Shown here: in pieces, positions 1-11,593 of the stretch
Layout: each line of letters opens with the position of its first letter
Numbering within the stretch: the first letter of the stretch is position 1
Source of the DNA: Bactericera cockerelli
Taxonomy: Eukaryota; Arthropoda; Insecta; Hemiptera; Triozidae
Assembly (NCBI GenBank): GCA_024516035.1
Contig: CM044961.1
Coordinates: 37,475,112-37,539,111, forward strand
Direction of reading: 5' to 3'
Length of the DNA: 64,000 bases
The notes under the pieces: model-generated
The model's database searches: none
Seen by the model: the letters and a program-made list of their open reading frames with translations, nothing else
Told to the model about the DNA's origin: nothing
Made by a program: the position numbers and the translations under genes

Positions 1-1456
1 ATTTATTCTTCAAGAAAAATAACTGTTTTCAACAACAAAAACAACCATAACACACTTCAATGACAGTTCAAGAACTGGTGTATTCCACTGATACTGGCTT
101 TACATTTTCTTTGTGAAGGGTTGAAAAATTTAAAAGTTTCTTTTGTATCCATGGCAACTATACCTCTATTGAACCTTACCACCACCAGCCTTGAATGCTC
201 AAATAATCAAGTAATTTTCACTAATTGAGTAATTTTCTGATTTTCTCTAATTGAGTAATTTTTTGTTTGATACTCAAGGACCTGAGTACTTGATTAAAAT
301 CATGAGCCCTAAAACTATTAAAGGTATATTAGTGACCACACAATAACACAGCTCATGGGCATAGCCAGGATTATGGCTAGGGGGGGGCTAACACAATACT
401 TCCAATTTCTAATATTAGAAAGTTAAATCATAATTTATTTAAAAATAATTACAAATGGCCTATGTAAAACACTAATATACGTGTATACATACAAAGATTT
501 GTCTAAATCAGATGTGATGACTTTTTTTTTATTATGCTTTATTAGGACAGAGTACAATGGTAACAGTATAAAATTAAGAAAAAACAAACAAATGACAAAA
601 TAAATAAGTAAAAAAAGAAAATAACAATAATGTCCTACATAAAGTCCTACCACAAGATCAATAAGATTTGTGCAACAAAATAAACAATTTACCTAATCAT
701 ATGAAGTTAATAAAATTAAAAGACACTAAAATATGATAATGCTTTTTATCAATAAGAAATTTACTATCATAATACAGACTTGATTTTGATGTGAAATAGA
801 GACTTAAAATAAATCTTTGATTTTGACTTAATAAAGAAAACAATTTATCCAGACTGGATTTACGTCCTAGTCAAACTAAATATTTGATTAATTTCAACCT
901 CTTTCTGAACTTACTCTAAGCTTAATGTTTGAAAAAGAAAACATTTTTTACATTTACTTTTTTAATGTAAAAAATCCTTTATTTCTGTCTTTATTTATTC
1001 ATACTTAATTTTTTTAACAAAACAAATAACTCAACAATTTATAACAAAATAATTAAGAAGACCAACAAAAAGAAAAAACAAAAATAAAGGTTGATAATGT
1101 GAGTGCTGTACTTTAATGCCAACTTTTTATAATAATAATATTTTTATTTTTATTGTTTAATTACATTACCATGTACACAATTTCTTATTCTAGTCTTGAA
1201 ACTAACTTAGATATTTATATTTACTTATTTTAAAAACAAATAATAAAAAGAGGAGAAAAATGCTAAGAATTGAGATATAGCAGAAGGATGACAAGGTAGA
1301 AAGACAGAGGAAAATGTTGACTAATTGATGAGAATGATACATACATTTATATAAATAAAAAAACAGTGGTGAGGTATAGTGATAAGACTGTATGGTAGCC
1401 AGGTCACACTGAAATCTCAGAAAAAGAATACAACATAAGATCAAAAAGTTTTTCTT
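1..1456. other. AT-rich intergenic DNA, no gene seen
   Basis: No coding exon with convincing splice sites is visible on either strand. A short fragment at about 399-425 with the palindromic core TTTCTAATATTAGAAA matches the start of a repeat found again near 38775 and 47960, so it is an old transposable-element scrap. The rest is poly(A)/poly(T)-rich sequence with short random open frames. Confidence 0.6.
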
Positions 1457-1611
1457 TTAAAGAATTTCAGGGTGGAGGGATTTTAGATCAATAGGGAGGC
1501 TGTTGTAAAATTTGATACCCTCTGTAAGGAATGATCCAAACAAGATTGAGTTAGAGCTGAGAATGATATTTTTTGGTGCAAGTACTTGCGAGTTAAGATT
1601 TAAAAGCAACC
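1457..1611 (-). pseudogene. C-terminal remnant of a non-LTR retrotransposon reverse transcriptase
   Basis: The minus-strand frame reads a short stretch typical of the end of LINE ORF2, with GIKFYNSLPIDLKSL followed by HPEIL and then a stop; shifting frame by one base continues as FFKRKTF, which is the usual basic end of this domain. The fragment lacks all catalytic motifs. Its upstream end is cut by the inverted-repeat element that starts at 1612. It is a dead copy. Confidence 0.6.
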
Positions 1612-1984
1612 TTAAAAGTTGATTCACACACACCTGTGACATGGCAGTTCCATAACCAGAATGTGATTATCCCGGCTGTGAACACAGTGATTGCTATTCA
1701 CACTGGTCAGTGCTCCAACCATGCAGTGGCAGTGCACTTGCATGAAAACACTGGTAATTGCAGAGAAACACTGGTAAAATCAAAATCACCGGCCGTGAAA
1801 AATATTGTCCGTTATTAATGTGCCAGATCACAGTACAAGCACTATTTGCACTGTCATGGTCACCTGCCGGGCGAGTGGGAATAGGGCCCTTCAAATTCCT
1901 ACAAGAATCTGATTTTCCTCGCCGGAGGGATCACGTCATAGACGTGACACTGTCATGTCACAGGTGTGTGTGAATCAACCTTAA
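1612..1984. mobile_element. MITE with about 27-bp terminal inverted repeats and TTAA duplication
   Basis: The element body (about 1616-1980) begins with GTTGATTCACACACACCTG and ends with its reverse complement. The TTAA at 1612-1615 and at 1981-1984 flank it as a target-site duplication, as expected for piggyBac-type transposition. It has no transposase, so it is non-autonomous. It interrupts the reverse transcriptase remnant, because the minus-strand frame of that remnant runs straight into the left terminal repeat. Confidence 0.75.
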
Positions 1985-2106
1985 TGGGGTACTGTGGGTA
2001 TATTTTTTCTCTATTTCTAAAACATAGCCCCAAAGACATAGAGGTAAAAGGGTTTTAGAGTTTCTTGACATATTAAACTGTTAGCGTAATGGGACTTCCT
2101 GTCTCG

Positions 2107-2155
2107 AGCCGACAGTCTAAATAAAGCACTACTATACTATACTATACTATTAAGT
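2107..2155. repeat. (ACTAT)n microsatellite after a retroelement-like tail
   Basis: The sequence CTAAATAAAGCAC is followed by several copies of ACTAT. An AATAAA-like signal followed by a short tandem tail is the usual 3' end of a LINE or SINE. Confidence 0.55.
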
Positions 2156-2900
2156 AGTTTCCCAATAACTTGGACCTTGGTGAGACTTTGTTCAGCCCCT
2201 GCTTTAAGTACAGTTAACTCTTGATATTTCCAAGTTGGAAGGACATAAAAAAACTTTTTATTTATAAAGAGTTGGAATTATTTAGAGTGGACTGTACTAG
2301 TGACCACAAAATAATGAAGCTTTCAAAACCACAAGTAAGAGAGTCTCTTAAAAATACCATTCCTTAGCTAGCTGTAAACAGTTACAAAATACAAACAATA
2401 ATGAGAAATAAACTGGTGTGACACCACAACAACTGCAGTTAACAATTTTTCTTCTTTGAGTTTTTGTAGTTCTTTAATATATAGCTTTAATGAGCATAAA
2501 TAGCAGAACTTAGATGAGAGACCATCTGAGTATTGGCCTTAATCTGATGATTTTCCAGCTTTTTTTAGTTTATGGGTTCTGATCACTTTTTTGGTAGTAG
2601 CTACAATCTGAAAAAAAAAAACACATTTAACTACATCATAGAGACATGCTGACAATCCATCTCATGTTTTTATTGGGAAGAAAGCTCAGTGGTATTTCAT
2701 TGTTTTGTCTCCAAATACAATAACAGAGTGTCTTGCTATTGGTAATAGAAAAATGTCTTAAGAAATCTTTTGAAACATTAGTTTTCCTGCTTATTTAAAT
2801 ACGGGTCAATAATGACCTGAATACCAGTCTGACATAACAGGGCTAAATAATGGTTTGGGTTTTGAAAACTGAATTCTATATTCATGTACCCACCAACCTC
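2156..2900. other. Intergenic or intronic DNA with one possible terminal exon
   Basis: On the minus strand a polypyrimidine tract and CAG at about 2609 precede a 22-codon basic frame ending in TAA near 2544 (contains VIRTHKLKKAGKSSD). This could be the last coding exon of a small gene that starts near 3354 (see the entry for 2544-3354). Nothing else in this stretch supports a gene. Confidence 0.3.
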
Positions 2901-3354
2901 TTAATAGAAGCTTCTTGGACCTTAGCAATACATGCACCAGCTATATCACCAGTAGGATAAATGAGATTGCAAGCTGGAATATTCAAAATACATTTATGAC
3001 ACATTACTTTCTCCTTGTTGTTGGCATTGTTCAATTTCATGGTTGGTTGGTTGTAGCACATATTTACCCACTGAATGCCCTTCCTAATCCCAACAATTCT
3101 ACTTGGAGAGTAAAGGGACTCTTTAGTCTCATCCTAGTAGGATAAACAGAGAATTTTATTGTATTAATCTCACCTAGACTGGGTTGGGTTGGATTTTTTC
3201 ATTTGCAATCTAAAACTTTGTTTTTAGAATACTTACAGAATATGAAGATTACATTTTTATCCTTTTCCTAGTTTCTAACCAAACAACAAAAGCATGTACT
3301 GCATGTAGGAAAAAATAAATAAAAGCTATCACGAATTCTACCTTTCGCGGTCAT
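2544..3354 (-). CDS. Possible very small multi-exon gene, head-to-head with the zinc-finger adaptor gene
   Basis: This is a tentative model. A start ATGACCGCGAAAG lies at 3354-3342 directly before a GTAGAA donor. Three further exon-like segments follow: one ending at a GTAAGT donor near 3227 (reading EKDKNVIFIF), one after TATTCCAG near 2985 (reading CNLIYPTGDIAGACIAKVQ) and the basic terminal segment near 2609-2544. The last three join in phase if the second donor is TTG|GTGGGT. The first 13-base exon does not join in phase to the second, so the 5' end is unsolved. Part of the interval (about 3000-3110) resembles a repeat seen again near 25020-25090. I do not recognise the product, and the whole model may be wrong. 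Confidence 0.2.
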
Positions 3355-3474
3355 CTTTACAAATTTTGAGAAGCATGAAAAAATATTGTTTATTTACATT
3401 TGCTTCATTGGGATTTGCCCCAAAGGGCAAGGCCCGAAAAGATGGCGGAGGGTGCAAAAGGCGGCTCAAGGTAG
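3342..3474. promoter_or_regulatory. Candidate bidirectional promoter
   Basis: A small GC-richer island contains AAGATGGCGGAGG (about 3440-3452), which matches the YY1/Pho type motif common just downstream of insect and vertebrate housekeeping start sites. It is followed by a GTAGTT splice donor at 3475. A divergent ATG-plus-donor lies on the other strand at 3354-3342. The plus-strand piece would be the first, mostly untranslated exon of the adaptor gene, since its own ATG does not join in frame with the 4458 exon. Confidence 0.4.
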
Positions 3475-4462
3475 TTCATATAAAATGGGGCCTGTTTCAG
3501 AAGATTAAATTTTTGAAGTCAAGACAAAATACAACCACTATTTTTACAGGTACGTATCTTTAGAAACATATTACGAGTTAGGTACCCTTTAGACTGTATA
3601 TTATCTTAATTATATACACAAAAAAATCAAACCCACCCTCTGTACACACTGGATAACCTTAAATTCATTACAAACTTGGAAAACTAGAGCCGCTTTACAC
3701 AAGAATTCAAATTTGAAAATAATAAATGATGGCTATCTTCACATGTATGTATTTAAAAATATTTTTTCAAATTTGTGATTTGTGATAAGAAAAAGAAAAG
3801 TGGACAAGTGGTGCCTTGGCCTTTGATTGTGATTCAAAAAATTAAAATTCAAGAGAGATTAAGGACAGGATAATAATATTGAAGTAAATTTCTAAATTCT
3901 CGAGTTTAGTGAGCCATGAACTGAGGCACAGAAGCTATTTTCACTTCCATTGATTTAAAATAATAATAAAACATTCAAATTATTTGCTGTGCTCAGGTAA
4001 GAGCCTTGAATTTTACTTAAATCAAGGTCAATACTTACAAGAAATTTTAATTAGAAAACCCCAGGCCCAAGTGCATAGTCACTAATGAACAGATTGGATG
4101 GATTAACTTTATACAGAATCAAATGGCTAATAGCATTGCTGAATCAGACTGTTAGTGATTATCCATTCCAGAACCAAGATTCTATTGGCCCCAATTACAT
4201 GAGGGAATTTCCACCTTCAGGTCATTAAACAACTTTTTAATGCAGAAAAACAAGTATATAAATTATGTATCTAATGTCTGTTGTCCTTTGGAAACATTTA
4301 TGATGGTAAAGTTCAAGTTAATTTCCTTACAGAACATAGGATAACACCCAACAGCTGGACTTGGGTCTGCCTAACTTTTCTAAACTACCTACTTGTTTTT
4401 CTTCTGATTTTCTTGAACATGATTAATTCAATTATTATTATTTTTATATTTTTACAGAAACT

Positions 4463-7009
4463 ATGGACGCAGGCAGCAAAAATGTTTCCAATTGTGCTCT
4501 GCAAATAGCACTGCAAACAATGAAAGACAGATGTCAGCAGTTACAGCTCAGACTATCAAATTTAGAAGATGAAAATTTAAAATTAAGAATTGACAAAAGA
4601 AAAAGTGAAACAATCACCCATGACAAAGAATCTGAATATAATGCAATCCGAAAACTAAATGAAGAAGTTGAAATGTTAAGTCAACAGAAAAGCCAACTTA
4701 CTCATCATATATTCATGGTAGCCACAGAGAATAAACAGCTGTGGACTAATCTGTCAATGTTGACAGAAGAGAAAAATATGCCGGAGCAAAGTTTGAATCT
4801 AGTGAAAGATAGTAAGTTATTTCAATTTGAATAACTAGGATCAATCTTACAAGGACTTGCTAGTGACATAATTTACAATTTCAACTGTAGCACATATTAT
4901 GTATTGTTTCCCTAACCTTCAAACTAGATTTTCAGGAAGAAATATTTTTTTTTTTTTGAAAAGAAAAGACCTACCAACTTATTATTGTTATATTAAAAAT
5001 TAAGCATTTTTTAATATAAAAAAATTAATGAATTGATTTTTTTTATAACAAATTTAGTGATTCTAAATGTCTTTTTCTATTCTATAGTTTTCTAATTTTA
5101 ACTACAAAATTCTAACCCTTAAACTTGTTTCGTTTTTCAGATAGCAAATCAGATCTTTTAAAAGAAGTTGATACCAACATAGCAAAGAATTTGGAAAGAT
5201 TAGATCTGTCAAAGTGTGATGTAAGTATATAAAATTATAATTTGCCTGTACAAGATGATCATTAGCTATTGGTGTCAAGATTTCTTGAAGCAAATTTCAA
5301 AATCAGACAATCCGTAAGATCTCGTAAATGTATACTAAATTATGTTGAAACTGTCAATTAGTTTCTAGGATTTGTGTGTTGCAAGCAATCAAAATATCAG
5401 ACTAACTGACTCTTGTTTTTTTTAATATGACAGCACCAGGTGTGGCCGGTGCTAAGGAGCTGCGGAACTGCAGCACCCCCAGTCAAAAAAAAGAGAGGAT
5501 TTTTCTTTAGATATTGAAAGAGACACTCTTTAAATCCCATTTTAGTCTGGTTTATGTGGCAGCGCCCCCAAAATATTTTCCCACCAGCCACGCCTGGACA
5601 ACACCGTTTAAATTTTCAACATAAATTTCTTCTTCCTCAGGCTAAGGAGTCACCAAGCATGAAAGATTTTGAGTTCAACCTGAGCAGCATGATGAGTACT
5701 AACGGAGAGGACAGCAATAACTTCGAAATCATGGAACTCGGAGAAGAGCTGAATCAAACCAAAACTCAGATGAAATCCATTCTGAGTCAGTTGAAGAATC
5801 AGCAAATTCTCATGAGGGCTACCATGAAGTCATTAATCCAAGCCAAGAAGGGTATGTTATTCATAATATGGTTCAACTCCAAAAGAAAAATGTCAGTAAT
5901 ACCAAAATACATAAAAGTAAAAAGCCAAATCAAAATTCTACTATTGACAACCATCTCTTTAAAATGTGAATTTTTAGGATAAGTGAAAAACAAAATATTT
6001 CTCATTAATGATCATTTATCTATTAAAAACACCATCAAAACCATTTTTATGAATTTTCAAAGATTTTTTTTGAAGGGAGTTTAGTTTTAGAGAGCTTTAC
6101 AGTTTTTGAAATAGAATGTTTGTTTTTGAAATTTCAAAACAATTTTTAGTGAATCTTAAGTTTTAATGAGACCTACCAATATTGAAACCAGGTAGCAACC
6201 TTGAAACCAATATTTTTTCAAACAAAGACATATTTTACTTATTTCAGAAAAAGAAAACAAGCCACCTCCTCTGTGCTCAAACTGCAACTTGTCTAGAAAA
6301 CAGCTACGAGACAAGACATACAAAGTGAGCAAGCCACCAGCATTGACCAATGGAAATGAGAATGCTAGTATTGGAGGGTATAACTACAGTGCCCCAGCTG
6401 AGAATGATGACTTTGAAGAGAGCTTGATGGTGTCAGCACAGGTAAAAAGTTCATCAAATATCTTGTCTGCATTATTGGTCTTGTAATTATTGAGGTCCTT
6501 GTTGGCAAAAATTTGAATATGCAAGGTAAATTGGTTGAAAGCCTCATAGCAAAAAAACAATGCTTCTAATTTCCAATATTAATTATTTTTTAGAAGTAAA
6601 TATGTGGGTACTTAATTACATCCATGGCTATCTATGTATAGTAGTTATAGTTAGCGTTTTCATTTCATCAAGTGTTTTGCCAATTTTTATAATGTTGTCT
6701 GTGACTGCCAGGATATTGATTTTCTTTCCTTAGTGTATTCTTCCTCTTGTTTTCTTTACTTTTTGGAGTGCTCCTTCATGGGTACTATTTTTTTTTTTTT
6801 TTAATCTAATAATAGGTACTTCAACTATTCTACCTTTCTCTCTCTAGGTGTGTCCCCTCTGTCAACACATTGAGAGCGAGGAGAGTGAGTTTCTGCAGCA
6901 TGTGTACTCTCATTTCGGAGAGAGCAATGAGGAAGATGGGTCACCATCACTGCACACAGGATCCAACACACTGGAGCATGGTTCTGTGTTTCCCCAGTTC
7001 AATATTTAA
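4463..7009 (+). CDS. Coiled-coil adaptor with C-terminal UBZ-like C2H2 zinc finger (TAX1BP1/CALCOCO-like)
   Basis: Five exons join in phase: 4458-4811 (ATG 4463), 5141-5220, 5641-5851, 6248-6441 and 6848-7009, giving 331 residues. The first 130 residues and a segment around 160-210 have the heptad pattern and charge of coiled coils (for example QLQLRLSNLEDENLKL). A CSNC pair sits near residues 223-226. The C-terminus has Cys280, Cys283, His296 and His300 in the motif CPLCQHIESEESEFLQHVYS, the spacing of the ubiquitin-binding zinc fingers of TAX1BP1 and CALCOCO family autophagy/NF-kB adaptors. All donors are GT and all acceptors AG. No SKICH domain is seen, so this may be a shorter relative, or upstream exons may be missing. 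The fold assignment is from motif spacing only. The protein is probably cytoplasmic. Confidence 0.7.
5436..5597. mobile_element. Short MITE in intron 2 of the adaptor gene
   Basis: The ends CCAGGTGTGGCCGGTG (5436-5451) and CACCAGCCACGCCTGG (5582-5597) are inverted repeats with two mismatches. The inner part (AGCTGCGGAACTGCAGCACC) recurs at about 49107-49130, where a second, longer and more decayed copy ends with CACCAGCCGC near 49320. It has no coding capacity. Confidence 0.65.
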
Positions 7010-7710
7010 CAGGGAAGATGTGTCCTCACTTAGGACCCAAGTCAAATCAGATATTCCTTCCTTCTTGAATGTGTATTACCACTAGAACATTGGATCCAGG
7101 CATCCATATGTAATGTTTCCACCACTGTGAGGTGGGTATCTGTGCCTATATGTCAGACACAGATTTATAAAGATTATACCACTTTGCTCACAGGGACACT
7201 TTAATCTTACTCAAGTAGTATTAATAAGTGTTGATTTTTAACTTCCTAACTACTGGGCCTTTTATCATACCACCTGTCAGTGGTAGGTGGAGTTTTTAAA
7301 GGTGCTTTTACTACAGCCTGCTTATAGCACTATTCTTGTTCAAATTATATTTTACTCGTTAAATAGTATTTTGTTAAATCGATATATGCATCAAATTAGG
7401 CTTTAAAAAAGTGTAATGACACTTATAATATAATTATATGATATCTTTTCGATTTCAAGTGGTGCTTATGAAATGCAATGAATTCAGTGTTGAAGATTTA
7501 CATAATTGAACTCCAATTTTTCATCAACTCTCAGATTAAAATTCAATGTAAAAACTTTAAAGTTAATGTTCCTATTTTGTATTCCTTTTTTAAAATCCTC
7601 TGCGTCCCGTAACTCCTTGCCTCAAAATTTGTAAATACAAATTAAAAAAAATTATGAAATATAATTTCACTGTAAAAATGTACTTCAATAAAAGTTTTAA
7701 TTTATATTTT
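7010..7710 (+). other. 3' UTR of the adaptor gene with SINE scrap and poly(A) signal
   Basis: After the TAA the sequence runs to an AATAAA at 7687-7692. At about 7087-7172 it contains the 3' half of the tRNA-derived SINE family whose fuller copies lie at 30344-30690 and 32845-33190 (shared CATTGGATC, GCGTCCATAT-like and TATCTCACAGACACG-like blocks). The SINE is therefore probably transcribed as part of this mRNA. Confidence 0.5.
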
Positions 7711-8225
7711 TTCAACTCTTGTAATTATTTCATTCATTGTAATAACAAATGTCATACATAAGGAAATGCATTCTAAATATTACAGTCAGAGTCTCTTTTT
7801 ACATGAGATCAGATTTCATGGTATTTGACATCTCTTGAAACCCTGAATAAATGACATCTCTTGAAACCCAGTTAGAACTGTAAAAAAAAATAATATGGTA
7901 CCTAGTGTTTGTAAATCCAAGGCAAACAGATTTTTTCTTTGGCACATACACAGAGTACTAGTTCTCTTTCTTTTCTGCAAACTCAATCATTTCTCCCTCC
8001 CACTTTAAGGGTACTACTAATCTAATATTTTTAGTTTTAGCATAACACTCACTCTAGTGTCGGGAAATACCTCTTGAAAATCACTAACTTAAAAGGAATA
8101 AGTGTAGAAAAAGCCAAAAATCAATGTGGTTATCACAAACCTACATTTTTTAAGAGGTACTTTTTTTCAGCCTCACTGAGGGGATCTTAAACATCAAATC
8201 TACTCCTATTTGAATGAAGTTAGAT

Positions 8226-10231
8226 TCAACCCAGTTCAGTAGGTTTGACATCGGTTGAGTCTGAAGGTTTCTGAGTGGTCTTTTGCAGCAAATTCTTGCT
8301 GAACCATGGGGGCCTCTCTCCTTCTACTTCTACAACTTTGTAAGTCTGAAATGATGAGAAAATTTACAAAAGTAAAAAAGAGGTATGCAATCAAAAAGTG
8401 AAATATAGTGTTAAATTATGATTAAATTTTTTTTTCATTTCTTTTTTTTTTTGTACTCTTAAATTCAAAGTTGTACCTGAAAATCTAAAATTCAAAGGAA
8501 TTATTAAAATTTGAGAACTACAAGTCCAATTAAGCTGAAATCTGATATGGTTACTAATGACAACATAGGAGGTTAGGTTTCAACTTAAAAACAGCCTATT
8601 TTTCAGAAGTTGGACTTTTTTCAGAAGAAGAAGAAAAAAAAAAAAAGATTTCACTGGAGAACTACAAGTCTGAATGAACTCTTATTATAACATTACAATT
8701 CAAAACATGAATCAAACCAAACGTTGTTCAACATTATAACAATATCTTAACTCTCACTAAAAACAATCATCGTGATATGACCATGGCAGTTGAAAGCGAC
8801 GTTAAACCCCACTTAAAAAAAAAAAAAAAAATATCTCACCTTGTGGAAATCATCAGATTCATCCTGGCCTTCCCCCTTGTACAGAACCACCACTTCTTTA
8901 TCTACTGGACTTAGTCCAAGAGCTTCCACTATCTTGTCCTGCAGCCTCGTAGTCTCTTCTTTGACTTTAGCGTAACAGTTTCCTGAAAACATTGAAGTGT
9001 TTATTCATTAAAGCTTAGTAATTCTTCAAGAAAATCAATCTGTTGGAATTAAAGAAAAAGAAAATAAAATGAAGTTCTTTCTGTTAAAAATTCTAAATCT
9101 AAGGCCAGATTTTTTTCTTATGAATTGTACAGTACAAAAATTGTTTTAACTATAATTATGATGTTACAAAATACAATTACTCAAACTCACCTTACTAAAT
9201 ATATGCTAAACATGGGACTTGGACCACCAAACGATTCACTGAGTAACATAATTGTTTTTTTTTATAGTTATTTTATATCACTGAGTAACATAATTGTTTT
9301 TTTTTTTTTATAGTTATTTTATAAGAAAGAAGACAGTATTCACTCACCACACAGTGTTTTCCTGTGATGTGTGTACCCACAGGTGTAGCAAACAGTCAAG
9401 TCTGTACGAGGCATTAGCATCTTCCAAACTCTATCTTTCATACCATACTTTGCACTCATACGTTTCTCAATGGATTTTCTGTGCTTTGGAACAGCCCATA
9501 AGATGGAGGTGTCGAAAATCTCTTTCAAAGACAGTTTATTTGCTGGTTTTGCTGAAAGATTATTCTCAGTGTTTGCAATGTTGAAGTCTGTAATACAATT
9601 TAGAAGAGTTTATGATATCAATTTGATTTGAAAATTTAGATATTCAATGAGGTGCCCAGTCTTAGGGCAAAGTTAATAGACAAAATCAGAAGTTTGGAAT
9701 AAAGTATTGGTTTCCACATTTAAAACAATACACAAAATCTAGACAGATCCACACAGTTATATCAAAATGTCTATTGATTTTGCTGTAAATCTGTATAAAT
9801 TTTCAATTTTTTTTTTTTTAAATTAATGGAATGCGAATCCATTTTTATAACACACGGACCTACTTAAACTATAAACTAAATTATTACTTAACTAAAAATA
9901 AACCTATCTATTTCAACAGGAGTTATATTGAAAATATCAATGCCTACATCACTGGCTCTGTTGCCTATAGTTTGTAGCCTTTGCATAGGTGAAAATTCTC
10001 CTATATTACAATGGTTTGATTTTAGTTTAAAAATAAGGTGAGAGTGTGTATTTTTACTGTTTCATGGCTACAAAATAAAAAAGGCTGTGAAAAACTTATA
10101 GAGTAGCATAATATATTATACTTGCCTAGTGGAGGTTGTTGCTGCAGTCCTAGAGAACAAGCAAGTGTTTGTTCTAAGCTGTGCACATTAAACTTGATTT
10201 TAGACAGAATCAGTTGAGCCCTTGTCAGCAT
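8226..10231 (-). CDS. mRpL32: Mitochondrial large-subunit ribosomal protein bL32m
   Basis: Four exons join in phase on the minus strand: 10231-10126, 9587-9348, 8982-8840 and 8345-8226, giving 202 residues. The N-terminus (MLTRAQLILSKIK) is basic and amphipathic, as in mitochondrial targeting peptides. The L32 core follows: ILWAVPKHRKSIEKR near residues 64-78, a four-cysteine zinc ribbon (Cys102, Cys105, Cys115, Cys118), KVKEETTRLQDKI and the C-terminal ERPPWFSKN block, all characteristic of metazoan MRPL32. The first intron uses a GC donor (CTAG|GCAAGT), the well-known minor GC-AG class; the others are GT-AG. An in-frame ATG seven codons upstream (10252) is also possible, but AAAATG at 10231 is better placed before the presequence. 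The protein works in the mitochondrial 54S/39S subunit. Confidence 0.93.
8770..8835 (+). repeat. SINE tail in mRpL32 intron 3
   Basis: The sequence GATATGACCATGGCAGTTGA followed by a GTTAAA block and a poly(A) run matches the 3' end of the 5S-derived SINE seen at 14523-14780 and 36333-36500. It lies between coding exons of mRpL32 and looks inert. Confidence 0.55.
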
Positions 10232-10263
10232 TTTGATGCCTTGAGGGTACACTCAAAGGTGTA

Positions 10264-11007
10264 CAGTTGATTGGAAATATTCTAACTAGTAGATGAAAAG
10301 ACTATGTTGTTCTATCTAAATTTGAAGTTAAAGTTGAGAGTGAAGAGCCAAGAGTAAAAGCTGTACGATAAACTTCTGAAGAACTTTCAAGGCAACTGAA
10401 ATTTCATATTTTACTAAAAATGTTTTACTAGAACTTTAGAACGCCAGGATCCAAGTGTGTGATAAGAAAAGTTTGGTTATAAACATTCAAAAATCTTTCA
10501 TTTTTTAAAAGATGGGCGGCTGGAGTTTGGGTGTGTAACTAATTCCAACAATTTCTTCCCAATGGATTTTGAAGACTAGGTACAATAAACGCTCGAAATC
10601 TAAATAAATAGAATTAATATAATTATATTTATGCCTTTCATTAGTATTTACTAACTAATTTCAACTCAATCCGCTTTCCACAATAGAGTGATTAGTCGTG
10701 TTTTTTTATGTAACTAAAGTTTACTTGAATCCAAATCCTAATCCATTCTGGTAAATTCTAGTTACCCCCACCACAATTTTTTATAACTTACTCAAGTCAA
10801 ACGAGAGTGCGCTTCGAATGCTAACCCAAGAGCGGCATGCTTGAAGTGAGGTTAGAATACTACAAGTTGTATGGAGGGATTTTTGAGATGAGATGAAATA
10901 TGAATAAAATAGTGTAAATAAATCTATTATTAGGAGTAAATTTCCAGGAATTTACTGATCTGGTTTTTTTTTTACTTAGATAAGCTGATTATTGATTTGT
11001 TAACGCA
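10264..11007. other. Upstream region of mRpL32, no gene seen
   Basis: Noncoding DNA upstream of mRpL32. I see no TATA box at a useful distance, consistent with a housekeeping promoter. Confidence 0.4.
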
Positions 11008-11253
11008 ATGAACATTTCAAAGAGGTTATCATTTCTATACGAGCTACATGAAATTATGTTTACTGAAACCAATACTGTAGATGAGAACAATAACACATGC
11101 ATGATCCTCACAGATTTTCATTCACATTGTCATTCACTAATGACTCTAATGGTTGAAAGTGAGAAACACAATAGACCCCAGAATTATGACAAATTAGTTG
11201 ATAAGTATGTGTCCTATGACAAGAAAATATTTTGTTCCATTTATACAAATTAA
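11008..11253 (+). CDS. Hypothetical 81-residue protein
   Basis: An uninterrupted frame starts at ATG 11008 and ends with TAA at 11253. The composition is balanced and not repeat-like, with several His and Cys residues (LTDFHSHCHSLMTLM) and no signal peptide or membrane segment. It is divergent to mRpL32, about 780 bases away. I do not recognise it and it may be a chance frame, since no splice sites or poly(A) signal add support. Confidence 0.25.
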   Translation: MNISKRLSFLYELHEIMFTETNTVDENNNTCMILTDFHSHCHSLMTLMVESEKHNRPQNYDKLVDKYVSYDKKIFCSIYTN

Positions 11254-11493
11254 TATTTTACTTTCTCCTATAATTAAGAAAGTTTAGTATAATGAAAAGT
11301 TAGACCTACCTATTTTCACATTTCTGGCAGAATCATAGTATTAATACTATGATTTAGGATACCAGAAAAGAAATTTGGTTTTTCTATCAATATAATAGGT
11401 ATTTCAAGAACCATTAGCACAAGACTTGAAATTGGGTATGATTTTATATACCACTTAAACCACAATCCTTTTGGTTAAATTCACTCCAATGAA

Positions 11494-11593
11494 NNNNNNN
11501 NNNNNNNNNNNNNNNNNNNNNNNNNNNNNNNNNNNNNNNNNNNNNNNNNNNNNNNNNNNNNNNNNNNNNNNNNNNNNNNNNNNNNNNNNNNNN
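11494..11593. other. Assembly gap of 100 unknown bases
   Basis: A run of exactly 100 N marks a scaffold gap of unknown size. It lies directly beside a long GA-rich simple repeat, which probably caused the assembly to break. Confidence 0.99.

Noticed and set aside
1636..1973. Overlapping short open frames
   Set aside because: They lie entirely within a MITE with TTAA duplication and have no protein-like conservation.
2915..3145. 76-codon plus-strand frame and the opposing minus-strand frame
   Set aside because: Part of the stretch resembles a repeat near 25020-25090. Only a weak alternative minus-strand model is kept, at low confidence.
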